This document shows, in pieces, positions 12,896 through 26,300 of a DNA stretch of 64,000 nt. A program made the position numbers and the translations under genes. A model generated the notes under the pieces. The model was not told where the DNA came from and did not search any database. It saw only the letters and a list, made by a program, of their open reading frames with translations. Location: positions 684,501 through 748,500 of the forward strand of contig OY987246.1 of NCBI GenBank assembly GCA_963920765.1. The letters run 5' to 3'. The stretch is from Ulota crispa. Its lineage: Eukaryota; Streptophyta; Bryopsida; Orthotrichales; Orthotrichaceae. Position 1 is the stretch's first letter, and every line of letters starts with the position of its first letter.

Positions 12896-13289
12896 AGGTA
12901 GGCGCACTCATAAGCGTGAAAATAAGGGTTTTGGAGTAGGTAAAACAATTGACTAACTTTGAAAAAAATATTGTAAGTTAGGAAATGGAAACCAAAAATA
13001 TTGGTATCAATTTCAAGGTTCCAACTGCAAGCATTTGTTCACAAAGATTTTTCAAATCCAAAATTAGTGAAATTGTAGGAACCATGTGTAAGAGATGCTA
13101 AAAACAAGGCTTGTTGGTTCTTAAATAGTGAGATGGGTACCCAAAACCTCATGTTAGTCACACACAACCATCACTTCATCACACATAACCATCACTCAGT
13201 CACTCACAATCATTTGTTTTTTTATTAATTAGCTCTTCCACTATCAAGTGACAGACATGGGGACGTAACGCTTATGAATGTTGCTACCT
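12896..13289. mobile_element. MITE family A, copy 2 (394 bp, diverged)
   Basis: The left end AGGTAGGCGCACTCATAAGC and right end CTTATGAATGTTGCTACCT are imperfect inverted repeats, with TA outside both (12894-12895 and 13290-13291). It is about 80 bp longer than the other copies and its interior differs, so it is an older or separate subfamily. Confidence 0.75.
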
Positions 13290-13651
13290 TACTGTATTCA
13301 GACGATATAGTGTAATACACCTGAAAGTTCCCTCCCATAAAGATGGATTAAATACAAATGGGAAAAAAATATAATAAAATAATTTACTTTAGGCAACGCT
13401 AGTGTTTTTGAAAAGTCATTTTTGAGGGGTAATGTGCATGTTTTATGGCTCAATTCCTTTTAATGAATGCATTGCCATATTCGGAGTACATTCCTGTAAA
13501 GGTCACACCATGACTTAGGCAAGAAATTTATTTATTTTCCTATCCACGTGCAATGTTATATAATTAAATAACCTATAAAGCTGTAGTATGCATTGTAATT
13601 CTTAATTCCCAAAACGTTTATGTGCTTCTTGGGGTATATCTTTACGGGTGA

Positions 13652-14369
13652 TTGCAAGAATGACATGTACTACATTCTATCCTTGTCACCTTGTGCGGCT
13701 TGTTTTTTACTTGTAATTTTTGCAGAAGAAGTCATATTGACTTATCCTTTTAGAGTAATGTGAACATGCAAGTTATTGATGTTCAATGATTTTTTGGTGT
13801 TTTTTTAAAATCATTCACTAATTTTAAATGGATTTCGATAATATGTCTACCTTGGCCATTTTGAGGGTTTTTAGTACTATTTTGGGTCCAAAAAAGCTTT
13901 TCTAGGGTGATAAATCAAGGTTGTTGTTTATGGAACATGCTTATATGCATTTTTAGAAGGGTTTTGCAAAATTATAAATTCCATGTCATCTACATTGTCT
14001 CAAAGTGGGCATCCTATCTCCCTTCATTGGCAAAATACAAAAGAATTCCTCAACAAAGAAATTATACCATGTGAATTTGTTTAATAGGTTTTCAAATGGC
14101 CAATTTTTATTTTATTTTTTTGAATTATTTTACTACTTTTTAAAAAACAAGAAAGAAATTGGCTTTTTAAGGTGATTTTGTTTTGCGCATAACTTTTAGA
14201 ATAAAAATTTCCTAAGTGTGGATTTTTAGTAGTATGCTATTTTAAGTGCTTTACAAATTTTCCATATTTTATTTTATTTTTTAAAAAATTATTCCAAAAG
14301 CTCGGTAGTACTATTAGTACTACCAATACTAAGGGTGTTTGAGACAAAACAGAGAGGTCATTCTTGCAA
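13652..14369. mobile_element. TIR element family F, copy 1 (718 bp)
   Basis: Termini TTGCAAGAATGAC and GTCATTCTTGCAA are perfect 13-bp inverted repeats. The interior, including a TACTATTAGTACTACC block and a stretch reading TATGCTATTTTAAGTGCTTT, occurs in opposite orientation in the element at 58498. There is no coding capacity and I could not define a target duplication. Confidence 0.75.
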
Positions 14370-15311
14370 CTTCCCTTACCAAAATTGGATGCCCTATTCT
14401 TGATGAACCTTGACATTATTTTTGAATCGTAATGATACAACCTTAACCCTTAAAGGACCGAGCTACTGTAATACATAGTATGTAAACTGCTGTATAACTG
14501 ACATTTGTTACCAATAAAAAGTTTTAATTTGGGATCTTGACTATCTCACTAGAACACCATTGATTTATATTCTAACTTCTTTGTTGATCTCAAATGTAAT
14601 AAAGGTGTGAATGCACTCCAAATACAAGAAAAGTACCCCGTAGTGTACTGGTTGCAAAGAGCTGCTTAGTCCTTTTGGGGTTAAGGTAAAGCACAATAGA
14701 TTGCCAAGCAAAAGAATTCACAAAAGTGTCCCTTATGAATCGAAAGTTCATAAGCTTCAAACACAATGGAGTAGAAAACATGAAATGAAATCAAAAGCAT
14801 TCAATCTTCGATTTCCTTGTAAACTTGAAGAATGAAATGATATAAAAAATACAAGGTTACGAGAATAACCTAAGTAAAGTAAACAAAATCTTGCTCTAAG
14901 ATTAACCTCTTAAATTATTATTGTTTTTTATATGTGAATTTTTATTCACTAAAATCCTAGTGTAGCTCAGGCTCATTCCAAGAGCTTTTAAATTTGAGAA
15001 ATCAAGCTTTGCAATGGACTTCGAAGCACAAAAGCTTGAACAAAATAATCATATATATAAGATTGATATAAAAATAATCATCAATTACACACGAAAGACA
15101 AAGACAAACAAATCATTATATTTGTAAATTTCCTTCAAAACTTAGAACACCAAAACGTGGCGCTTAAAAAACTATGTCCATAGGATACATTTATATCTCC
15201 TAATTATGTATGATGTATACTTTTTCACATTTTGATGTGTTACCAAAACAAGTTTTTAGGTGTAAATACGTAACAAAATAATTACATATGTTGCGTTCTA
15301 AACATTTGTAA
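14370..15311. other. Spacer with a family J repeat fragment
   Basis: No gene is seen. A truncated family B-like left end (TAACCCTTAAAGGACC) lies near 14449. The stretch about 14930-15090 matches the dispersed family J repeat at 30930-31400 in the same orientation, and the one at 16190-16640 in the opposite orientation. Confidence 0.45.
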
Positions 15312-15313
15312 TA

Positions 15314-15881
15314 CTCCCTCTGTTCCCCTTAAAATATCTAACTCAGACACATTTCTTGTACCATTAAAAAACTCTCTTTTGCTCATTTCAAATGCTGAGA
15401 AAGCATTTGTCATGTTTAATGATCTTATGAGGGCCAGGTAAGCAATTAGAGAATATTCCTCTTTTAGTAAGTTTGGTCTTGTCCATATGAGGTACCATTG
15501 CTATTACTAATCTTCAAATCATCAATAATGAGGAGCCGGCAACATGCACAAATATGGTAATTTTTGCATGGAATTTGGATGCCCAAAGAGCAATATCAAA
15601 GTTGGAGATTTTGCATACATTTGGTAGATGGTATATTGATTCAAGAATGCACCAAGACTAAAATAATGAGGAGCCAGCAATATTCCCAAACTATGCACAA
15701 ATATGGTACTTTTTGCATGGAATTTGGGTGCTTAAAAGGCAACATCAAAACTTGAGATTTTTCACACATTTGGTAAATGGTATATTGATTCTAGAATGCA
15801 TGTGTGACTAGCACAACAACTAAAAATATAGTTAATCCTTGCAAGAAAGCTTTTTGGACATTTTTAGAGGGACAGAGGGAG
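15314..15881. mobile_element. Stowaway MITE with CTCCCTC termini, copy 1 (568 bp)
   Basis: It begins CTCCCTCTGTTCC and ends GGGACAGAGGGAG, with TA on both sides (15312-15313 and 15882-15883). This is the known plant mariner/Stowaway terminus. It is longer than the copy at 22532 because an internal segment with the words CACAAATATGGTA and GGTATATTGATTC is repeated in tandem (about 15546-15660 and 15697-15805). It is non-coding. Confidence 0.9.
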
Positions 15882-16189
15882 TAGGAGATTTGTGAGTCTT
15901 AAACACTATATTAGGTAAATTGGGAAAACAATACATTCTTGGACTATCACTATTTTTGTCTGTATGTACAATTTAGCATATTAAAAAAAAGACATGCACT
16001 TTCTTGCATAGAGAATTTTATTTAGAAAAAAAATAACACTACATACTATTAGATACTCTTGAGTCTTGAAGATTAACCCTGCCAAAGGGGACCAAAATTG
16101 TCCCTCCTTGTTTGTAATTTGGGATGCCTACATTTTCTCCATGCTTAATTACAATGATTTTTATTTTTATTTTAAAGTTCTTGTTGAAG

Positions 16190-16640
16190 TCTTGTTTTAG
16201 TATCAAAAGTTTGATTTTGAAAATGACTAATTATGATTTTTCTATTTAAGATTTTGTGCAAGGGTGTCTATTGCAAATTTTCACTTTTTGGTGTTGAGAA
16301 CTCTTGAAAATGAGCCTCAAGTACACTAAAACTTGGAGAAATAATCACATTAGAAACTTAATTTAAAAAGTTGTAGATTTTAAGAAGCTGTAAATTGATT
16401 AGAGTTAAAAATTTTGTACTTTACATACTCATATTTTTTGGTATCTCTCAATATTAAATTTGAGATGTGAAAAGAGGATTGAAAGACTTCAAATCACTTG
16501 CACTATTTTAACACCCTCTTGATCAAAAGTTATAATCTTTCAATCCATAAGTGATAATGTTGTGTTTTCTTTTCCTATGTGATCTTTAACATATCTAGTT
16601 TGGCTCTATATGGTTATAATTTTTTTTAAATTGATGCAAA
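16190..16640 (-). repeat. Dispersed repeat family J, copy in inverted orientation
   Basis: The sequence is an inverted, diverged copy of 30930-31400; both carry words such as TTTAACATATCTAGTTTG and TTTTGTGCAAGGGT in matching order. I see no termini or coding potential, so the class is unknown. Confidence 0.6.
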
Positions 16641-17008
16641 TTATCAAAATATTAGCATTTTGTTCATCCAAGAATAGATTCTGAGATACTCGGGAAAGTG
16701 CATGGGCCTTGAGGGGTTAAATGTCTTTCGTGAACAATGTAGCTCAATATTGATGTCTCTTATTGGATTTAGGTTTAGCGGCTTGCTAAATATCTTGTCC
16801 TTGGTCAATTAATATAGTCTTATTTTGACTTGTTGAACAATGTCACAAAAACATTGCAAAATGGACAAAAAACATGTTGAGCCATTAAATACTTTTTCAA
16901 TAAATGATATTTCAACCAATTCAACAAAGCAAGGTGGAGTGTAACATATAGCATGACGATGTTAATAGAGACTTCGCCAAAAAGTTCCAATGTGCACTCA
17001 AGCTCCAA

Positions 17009-17327
17009 AACACGATATTCATTAAAGTGGGAACTTTGGTCAAATTTGGGACTTCTGAAGGTTTAAGGTGATCACCTTAAACCAAGTTCGGCATTTTTTC
17101 GGTACACGTGTCCTCACTTGAGAGGAGGAATTTGCGAGGGAAAAAATCTTAGTGGCTCAAATTGAATCTGATACCTTCAAATTTAAGAGGAGGAATTTGC
17201 GAGAGAAAAAATCTTAGTGGCTCCAACTGAATCTGATACCTTCAAATTTGATTTAAGGTGACATTTTTGAATTTAGGTGAAGTACAACTTGGGAGTTGCA
17301 TTTTCCCACTTTAATGAATATCGTGTT
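17009..17327. mobile_element. MITE family E, copy 1 (319 bp)
   Basis: Inverted termini AACACGATATTCATTAAAGT and its complement at 17308-17327 are essentially perfect. CCAA occurs on both sides (17005-17008 and 17328-17331), an apparent 4-bp target duplication. A 65-bp internal segment around GGAGGAATTTGCGAG is tandemly duplicated within about 17120-17252. Relatives lie at 48870 and 58234. Confidence 0.75.
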
Positions 17328-17777
17328 CCAACCACTCAATTGATTCTGGGCCAAATTTAAAACTAATTACACGTTGTGAAAGCTAAACTCAAGGGGGGCA
17401 AAATGTGTTATAACGAGCTATAGATTATTGTTACATAATGCAGCCATGCTTAATACATTCACGTACTAAGCTTAGTTTCACATTTAAATTTATTGAATGA
17501 ATATCATACTCATCAACAGTTTGGGCTCTAGATTACTTTAGAGTTTTAAAGCTTTAGAATCCAAATAAACTTTTAGTTGATATAGAATAAATTGTTGGCA
17601 AATTAATGATGGACTTCTGTTGATATTAAAAGCTCTTTCACACCACTTCAGTATTTTAGTTCATTTTTTAAACTACTACCGCTTTCCCTTACTTATTGCA
17701 CCTTAAATTTGTAACATCCATTGTCTTCATTTTTAGTTTTTAGAATATTTTGACATATTTGGATTTGGTGATAGTTA

Positions 17778-18556
17778 ACCCCTGAGCGCCCAGGCCGTGA
17801 CTCTTGCTTTTTTGCCGCAATGGACCCCTCCCTATAAAAATGTTCGTCGCTCACTCAATGGGTGGAACGAGCGGCTTTCACCGTTGAATCTGCTCCTCAT
17901 CTACTGGACGCAGGTTTTGGTTGATTTTCTGGCTTGTTTGAACAGTTAGATGAGTAGATTATGAGGGTCAAAGGGGCATTGAAAAGTGCTAGGAGGGCAA
18001 TCTTTTAGTGGGTTTCGGAGTTCAGGGCGGATTTAGGATCCCCAGTTCATGGCTGATTCCAACAAAGTTTTTAGAGTAGGTTTGTTATTGAATTGAGGCC
18101 ATGCTCTCAAATTTTTAGCAAATTCTAAGCATTTCTAGGTCACCTTCTCAAGGTTGAAATCGAGGAGTGTGGGAAGGCTTTTCCCGACTGAGCTTCCATG
18201 CAAGTAGACGGCCACCTGACACGTCATGGGCGGGGCCTCCCATACTCGTGCAATGCTGCAGCTAGCACAATTTTCCCGCCACTATTCTACAACTGATGGC
18301 TTCCAAGCCAGTCTAACCAATAACTAGAAGTGCAGACTTGAACTTGAAAGTGAGCAAACCGATTTACAGTGGAAAATCCAAGGCCACCCATGCCATATAC
18401 GGCACGTGGGCTCCCATCACCCCACTCCCCTTCATTATGACCATATCCCTCCACCATGCAGTACAACTCGTGCTCCAAAAAATTAAAAAATTGAAACAAG
18501 GGAGTCAAATAATCAATCTGGAGAGGCGATATTATCACCCCTGGGGCACTCAGGGT
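17778..18556. mobile_element. TIR element family B, copy 2 (779 bp)
   Basis: The left end ACCCCTGAGCGCCCAGG and right end CCTGGGGCACTCAGGGT are inverted repeats, with TA outside both (17776-17777 and 18557-18558). The interior differs from the roughly 930-bp copies, and its short open frames show no domain. It is a non-autonomous TA-target element. Confidence 0.75.
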
Positions 18557-18558
18557 TA

Positions 18559-20302
18559 ATTGTGTGGGAAGGATTTGAAAGATAGGAGTGAATTATTTTT
18601 GCCTTGGTCTCTAGCATCCTACCCATGTGCAGGATCAGTAAATTGTCATAAGCTTGATGAAGGGAACAATATGGAACAATCACAAAGATACAAAATAAGT
18701 TTCTGCTCATAAGATGAAAAAAAAATCATGAAAAGTAGGTGGAACCAAATCTTCTCGATCAACAATTCAACACCAGCCACTTCAAGGTAAGTCCTAGAAA
18801 TTTTGGTGAAAGAAAAAGCAACCAATAGTAAAGTTGAGGACAAAAAGATCCATTTCTCATTCATACCCTTGCAATTAAGGCTATATTGAGTTTAAAATTG
18901 ACTACATAATTTGAAAGTAGGAGAAGGGGGACAAGATACATAAAATATGAAGTATGGCTATTTGCTACACCGGCTTTTATCCCTTGCTAAGTGCAATTTT
19001 GCACTACAACTTCGTACAAGTTATCATGCCCATCAATATCTATCAACATTTTTTTGGCTTTAGAGGGCAATTTAGACCTTGAAAGTGCCTTCTTTCAAAT
19101 TAATGCCTTGTAGATCAAGAGTGAATTGGTGGTAGGGTGGTGGTATATTGGTGGTGGACGATAGCGACTTTGAGAACATTCACGTTGTGAGTTAGAAAAA
19201 TAATAAGTCATTTTTTTTCTTACTACCACTTCATCTTGTTTGATTCACCTCAACTTTTCTCATCTTTTGTTTCCTTTCTTACCTTTCTAACCTTTTCAAT
19301 ATGTGTAGTTAGTTTTACATTTAGAAAAGTATTGATATGCAAAGAAAGATATGAATGGAGAATGGAATTATTTCTTTTGGACTCTATCAAATGTACTTAC
19401 TAAAAACCAGTGAGCTATTCACTAATGCCAATATTCTCACACTCCTAGAAGTAAAAAAAAACCTTGGATTTGTACAAGTGGAAAAGGAGATCTTCTTTGC
19501 CATAAAGCAAGTGAGTTAGGGTTGAAGTTTAGCATGATGTGGTAATGGTGGCGCATACTTGGAAGGTCACAACTAAACATCTCAAAGTGATGCTCTAAAC
19601 TTAAAATCACAAACACTTCACCTCTACCTATATTCAAAGGAGAAGAGCGATGACCTTACAGTTAACTACTTTATTTTACAACACCTACCAAGATTGTATG
19701 CCCATTGCACAAATAGGGAAAGTCAAGTGACCTATATTTTAGGTCTACAAACAAACAGAAGTAGGATGCATGTTGCACAACTAGAGATTCTCAAAAGTTA
19801 AATGATAAGCATACAGACAGCTAAAAAACATAGACAGCAAAGCGCTGGCTTTTCCACACATTGTCCCCTAAACACCCCCAAATACTTTTATCTACATAGT
19901 GAGAATAGCATTTTGGCCTGATGTTTAGTTCAAAAAAATTCTCAAAGCCTTACTTCACAACTTTTCTTTACGGCCATTCGAATTTGGCAAAACTGAAGAA
20001 ATTGTAAAAAACCTTTCTACAAGGATACAGAAGTTGAAATATGAGAAGATTCAAAATGGATGTGGGTGTTACAAGGCTTGAAAGAGCATGCCCTTCCCCC
20101 CCAAAGAGAGTGAACTCAGGCCAACAGATAGTTTTGCAGCAAGACTCAAATTCTAGACCTCAGCTCAGCAAGCAAGGTGCCAAAAAGGATGAAGATCACC
20201 GTTCTTTTTTCTTTTTTTCTTTTCAACAAATTCACCTTTTTTTCTGTTGTCTGTTTTTCTTGTTCAACAATCCCAAAGGGTAGGGTTTACCAAAAAAAAT
20301 GT
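18559..20302. other. Spacer downstream of the GSIIB gene
   Basis: No gene is seen. The stretch next to 20302 should contain the 3' UTR and polyadenylation region of the minus-strand glutamine synthetase gene. The plus-strand frame at 20041-20283 ends in homopolymer-rich sequence and looks incidental. Confidence 0.45.
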
Positions 20303-23300
20303 CTAATTCTTCAACGTGGTTTGGATGAGCATACGTGACACAATGTAGGGGTCCACGTTGGCAGCGGGTCTGCGGTCTTCCAAGTAGCCCTTGCCCTCCA
20401 GCGACACTCCCAACGGAATTCGAATGGACGCCCCCCGGTCCGCCACGCCTGACTTGAAGGTGCCGATGTTGGCCGTCTCGTGCTGACCTGCAACACCCCC
20501 AACAAAAATATTATTTAAAAAAACAAAAAACAAAGCCCATGAAAACAAAGCCCATTAAAATTTTCAGTAGCAAGGTGAATAAAGAACTTGAAAAACGTAG
20601 AGATAAAGCATTTGATCCACCACAACACGGATAAGATTTGCACGTGATTCAATAAGCATTTCACCCAGTTCAAGGTCATGAACTGAAGAAACGAAGTATA
20701 ATATCACATTCTTGAGAGAGTTGGAAGACCGTCCTTTTAGGAAGAAAATCGGACTTTTGAGAACTTTGCAATAGTGAAGATGATGAAACCCAACACTAAC
20801 AGTAATTTTCATCAATAATTACTCCAGTGTACAATTTTTAAACGGCCTGGCAACAATAATGATGTTAGAGAATCTCCTGCCACCCTCCAATTACCAAGCG
20901 CCCTTCAATTGATACTGTCTATTTAAGAGGTGGATGGCCTCTTGTATCCCCAACAATACAACTCACCAAACATACTTCCAATCAATCACAAGTCTCCAAA
21001 CTTCCAAAAGCAATAAGTAAGATATCATTTATTACGACGACATGCTAATCCCAAGAAAAAATATAGCTTGTAGAGGGTTAGTGACCGCTTCAAATATGGC
21101 TTATTTGAGAGGGGAAAGTAAAGGTAGAGGCTAACACACACTAGAACTGATTGCTTATCATCCAAAAATTAGGGGGGAGGGGACATTTGGAGGGTGGAAG
21201 GAGATACTCTTATTACAAGAAGAAGAAAAAATGAGTTGCTTCCACGTCGTAAACCATGTGAAGTCCTAGAATCTAGAGAGTTGCATGCACCTCCAAGTGG
21301 ACAACCAATGAGTGGAACTTTCCAAGGTAAGACAACCTGATTGTTGAGGCAACCTACACTAGATAGTGCGTTTAGGTTGCCTTAACAATTAGGCTACCTT
21401 ACCTTGGCAAAGTTACCTCATGACTCACCCTGAACCATGTAGAAGTGCATGCAACTCTCTTTATGCTACAATAATTCTTGGTTTTGTCAAAGTTTAACTT
21501 CCTTACTCCCTACCTTTGGCGCTTGTTGCTTTGCCCAACCTCTACTTGCTTCATCCACTGTTTATTATAGTAGTTAATGACAAAAACAACTATAGTCTTG
21601 GTAAACATTTAAATAGTGTGAAATGTCAAAAAATTAGTATGGGGCAACCTAAATGCACTAAAGTGGTGTAAATGAAATAGGGAAAATTTCATGGATACCC
21701 CTGAAGTTTGCAAAATTTTCATAGATACCCCTGCTTTTTCAGAAATTTTGGAAATACCCATGGATCAAAAAAATTAGGCATTTGTTTTGTTGTGCATGCC
21801 ACTTCCCTTCTTCCTTTGTGTGCACACTATTTCTTTCTTGTTAAGCAGGCGCACAAAGGAAGAAGGGAAGTGGCATGCACGACAAAACAAATGCCTAAAT
21901 TTTTGGTCCAAAGGTATTTGTGATATTTCTGAAAAAGCAGGTGTATCTATGAAAATATTGCAAACTTCAGGGGTGTCCATGAAATTTTCCCAAGAAAATA
22001 TTCAGTGAAGGAGAGAGAGGTGGTGGGGGGAGGAGGGTACCGGTGAGGCGGCGCTCATTGCCAAAGCCGTATTGAGCGATGTGCTCGGCGTGCTTCTTAG
22101 AGAGCTTCTCAATGGCGGAATGGATGGCTTTGATGCCGCCATCTTGCCGCATGGACTTGGTGGAGTAGTTGGTGTGTGCACCGGCGCCGTTCCAATCGCC
22201 TTCCATGGGCTTGGGCTCAAAGGTGCAGGTGATGCCGAAGTCCTCGCCCAGTCGGTGCAACAGCCAGCGGGCAATCATGACATGGTCGCCCACTTCCAAC
22301 GGCCCAGCAGGGCCGATTTGGAACTCCCACTGCCCGGGCATGACCTCGGCGTTGATGCCACTGATCTTCAGCCCCGCCTTGATGCACGCGTCCATGTGTG
22401 CCTCCACCAATGGCCGTCCATACACCGCCTCCAACCCCACGCCACAGTAGAACGGACCCTGAGGGTGTGGAAAGCCTCCCTCTGGCCACCCATACACCTG
22501 CGCATCAAATCCTAAACCACATTAGTACATACTCCCTCTGTTCCTCTAAAAAGGGGCCCAAATCAAACACATTTCTTGTACCACTAAAAAGCTCCCTTTG
22601 CTGATTTCAAATGCTGAGAAAGCGTTTGTCATGGTCAATGGTCTCATGGAGGTAAGTTAAGAGATTAGGAAGCATTGCTCTCATAGCAAGCTTGGCCTTG
22701 CCCATATGAAGTATCATTGTTGCTACTAATATATAAATCATCAATAAATGAGGAGCTGACAACATGCACAAATATGATATTTTTCTTTGCATGGAATTTG
22801 GGTGCCCAAACAACAACATCAAAAGCTGGATTTTGCATACGTTTGGTAGATGGTATATTGATTCTAGAATGCATGTGTCACTAGCACAAAGACTAAAAAC
22901 ACAGTTAATCCTTTGCAAGGAAGCTTTCTTTTTGGACGATATTAGAGGAATAGAGGGAGTAACCCTCATCCGCATCTTCTCCAAGACCAACAAAATGCCA
23001 TTCACTCTACCAATTTTAAAAGGTTTGAGGTTCTCTTGCACGCTCAATTATAATTTTATACTCAAATCCTAGAGCATACTCAAAACATGCTTGTTAAATA
23101 ACCATGACAATCAAAAAGAACATCAGCTCTGGACCAACTAAAGAGGGAGAACCTTTGTACTGACAAAAGCCAGGACCTTACTCAAAATGCAAGCCACTGC
23201 AATAGGGTACAGAACCTCTTAACGACCAAGCTTAGCTGCTTCTTGTTTTAATATGTAAACAAACAAGAGAATTCTCCTAGTATACAAATCTTTCCATACG

Positions 23301-26300
23301 AGAATCATGTTTGTTTCAAACAAATTCTACAAAATGCAACAACGTCAAGAACAACATGTTGCATCCTACGCTTACCCCACATACAAAAACACCATATCTG
23401 CATTCAATATTATATACTAAGCATTACTTTCTAAATCACGATTGAATATATGTGTCTTTAAGATATTTACTTCGAAATGATATGAGAATTGAGCACAATG
23501 TAGGTTGGTCTTTGAGAATTTCTTTTTTTTGTTTTGATATAAATGAAAGAAGATTCTTTGCAAGAGTAAAATACAAAATCTCCAGCTAAAAAATGGCCTT
23601 AGGATATAACTGAAAGAGACATGACCAGACTTAGCTCAAACAACGGAACCTAACGCAACAGAAAGCAGCTTTTGTTTTTTTGTTTCAACTCAGAAGTTTA
23701 GGAAAACGTGGTGGTGGGGTTGGTTGGGCGCAATGAGGAGGGGGGTGGTGTGTACCTTGCAGGCCTTGTTGAACATGGTGTACTCTTGCTCGAAGCCAAA
23801 GAGGGTCTCCTCAGCCAAGACGTCAGGCGAGAGGAGGTCGGCGATCTTGCGGCGCGTGTTGGTCTCGTGGGGCGTGCTGTCGGGATTCAGCACCTCGCAC
23901 AGCACCAGCACCGCATCGTCACCGCGTATCGGGTCCGCGCATGTGAACACCGGGTTCAAAATGCAGTCGGAGAATTTTCCCTCTGCTTGCCCAGTGCTGC
24001 ACATGTGGCAACAACACACGTGTTAAGGTAGGAAGCTCATAAACCGACCATCTAAGGGCTGAAACTGAATTTTGGGGAGGTGAAACTTCTTGAAATGAGT
24101 TATGAAATTTTGAAGGGGAAAGGCCCATAGGGCTCTAAAATGGTGCACTTCCTCAAATGTACATTGCTTGTACAGTGTTGAAGGGCTATGAAAAATAATA
24201 CACAAAGAGCGTACATTTGAGGAGGTGCACCATTTTAGAGCCTGCACACTTTTAGAACCTCCTACCTTTGTGCATTCTCTCTCTTCTCACTCACTCTCTG
24301 GAAGTCCCATTTTCTCGTATAGATTCACCAGAACAAAGTTAGTGTTTCGTACAGCGGCGACCAGAAACAGGTGTCGCCTACTTCGTAAGATTTTTGGGCA
24401 TTTGGTGGTTGGGATCAATGACCGGGAGAACCGCTTAACAGGTTGAAATGCAAAAACGCGACTGAACTTACTAACTACAGGAAATATCCGGCCAAGTTCT
24501 CAAAAAAAATGTATATTTATACTATATGTAAAGGCATTAGGTGGTACTGGCTAGTGAAAACCGGTTGAAAGAAAAAATGCCGGATATTGGCCGGTGAAGC
24601 TCAACAATCTCCCCAGGTTCTGTTTGCAATAACAGGACATCCTACACCTTGATTGGTGATAAGGTCGTTAAATTTTTTGGGTTGGCTTGTATTGTTAGAT
24701 GTTAACTTCACACACGTCCAAGTAGCTAACCAGTGAGCATGAAGAGGTGATCAGAAATGAAGAGGAGAGATTATAACATGGTTCCAATGACATACTGAGA
24801 AGCATTTAGGACAAGTCAAAGGTTGTATGAGGCTTAATCCAGTACAAAATATCACTTTGGAACGGATTGCATGTGTGTGAAGGTAAGGAATTTGACATTG
24901 CAAGAAATCTTGCAACACGACTGGTGCAAATTGGAATCCATTCTTTGGTTTGTGGTTACTCGATTTGGTCAAGTTCAGCTTTAACCTAGTCCAGTTGATA
25001 AGAATGAGCGGAAAGAAGTGACACCAACATGACTACTATGTGACATAATAAAAAGTTGGAAGAGGTAGTATAATATTGAGCTATTTTTTTAAGATGAATT
25101 GCTGAATTGGACAATTGTCAAATGTCCTCATAAAGTGTGGCCGGTTAGTCTTAAAAGCAAGATCATACTTGGGGGTTAGGGTTAAATAGTGTTACCAAGA
25201 GGCTCAAGAATATTTAGCTACACTTCTGGACTAAAATCAGTATGCTAACACCACTCTTAACACCAAGTGCAAACATACCTCAAGCTTCTTATCTCACCCT
25301 TAATGTTACTTCAGAATTTATAAACTCAAATTCAATAATAATATACCAAAAAGTGGGACTCAGAAACCCAAACAATCGTATTCATCCTCTCTTGATGTGA
25401 TAGGTGCGAGAAAGGCGTGGTCCCGGAGGTGTGTGGCTGCTCACCTGGAGCCATCGAAGGACCACTGAGGAAAATCGAGAGTTCCAGCCTTGATTGGCTT
25501 CTGCAGAACCTTGGTTTTGGACCGCATTTCATTGAAGCGGATTCCCTTCTGCCCCTCCTGTCCGTCCATCCAGATGTATTCTGCCTTCTGAGCCAATGCC
25601 AGGATCTTAAACACACCACCCTGCAAAAAAACCAAAAAAACAAAAAAAAAACATCACCCAATCACACCTCGCCACTTGTACATTCTCAAAACATTTCAAT
25701 TCAAAATGCACAGAAAATCATGAAAACGTTGCATTAGCAGCTGCTCTAAAAGCTTCACTTGATACAATGCACGACGACAGAATGTTCCAAAGGCGTGATA
25801 TTCAATGCAGAATCTCCGAGTGCTACCGCTCAGACCTATCAACTTTCTTTATTTTTTTGGGTATCAATCATTCGATTGAGTAGAAGGAGATCATCACAGC
25901 GGTAACTGAGGAAAAACCGATCAAACAAAACCCAAACACCCGATTCAAAACACATTCAGAGCGAATGCAATACTCAGACCTATTGTGGTATTTTCAAGAA
26001 AAATCGCATCGAGTAGAAAAAAAAACAGAAAAATTAACCCCCTCAGTGAGCAAGACACTGAGAAACGCAGAATTTCGGAAAATATAAGACTGGATTAAAA
26101 AAAAAAAAACCTGTGTACCTGTCTGGGGGTAGCATTTCTGCCAACGGAGACAGCGCTGCTACGGAGCTCATTCTTGTTGTTGAGGTATCCAGAGACTCCC
26201 AACCCTGAAGCCTACAACACCGCAACATAACAGAGTTCCACACTTAGCCCAAGATGATAACCAAAGTGGGACGGAATGCAAAATTCGCGTCAATCTTTGT

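Noticed and set aside
21708-22008. Three overlapping open frames on both strands in GSIIB intron 5
   Set aside because: They are symmetrical products of the fold-back element 21680-21991, not genes.
22072-22515. 147-codon plus-strand open frame
   Set aside because: It is the antisense shadow of GSIIB exon 5, whose minus-strand translation has all glutamine synthetase motifs.
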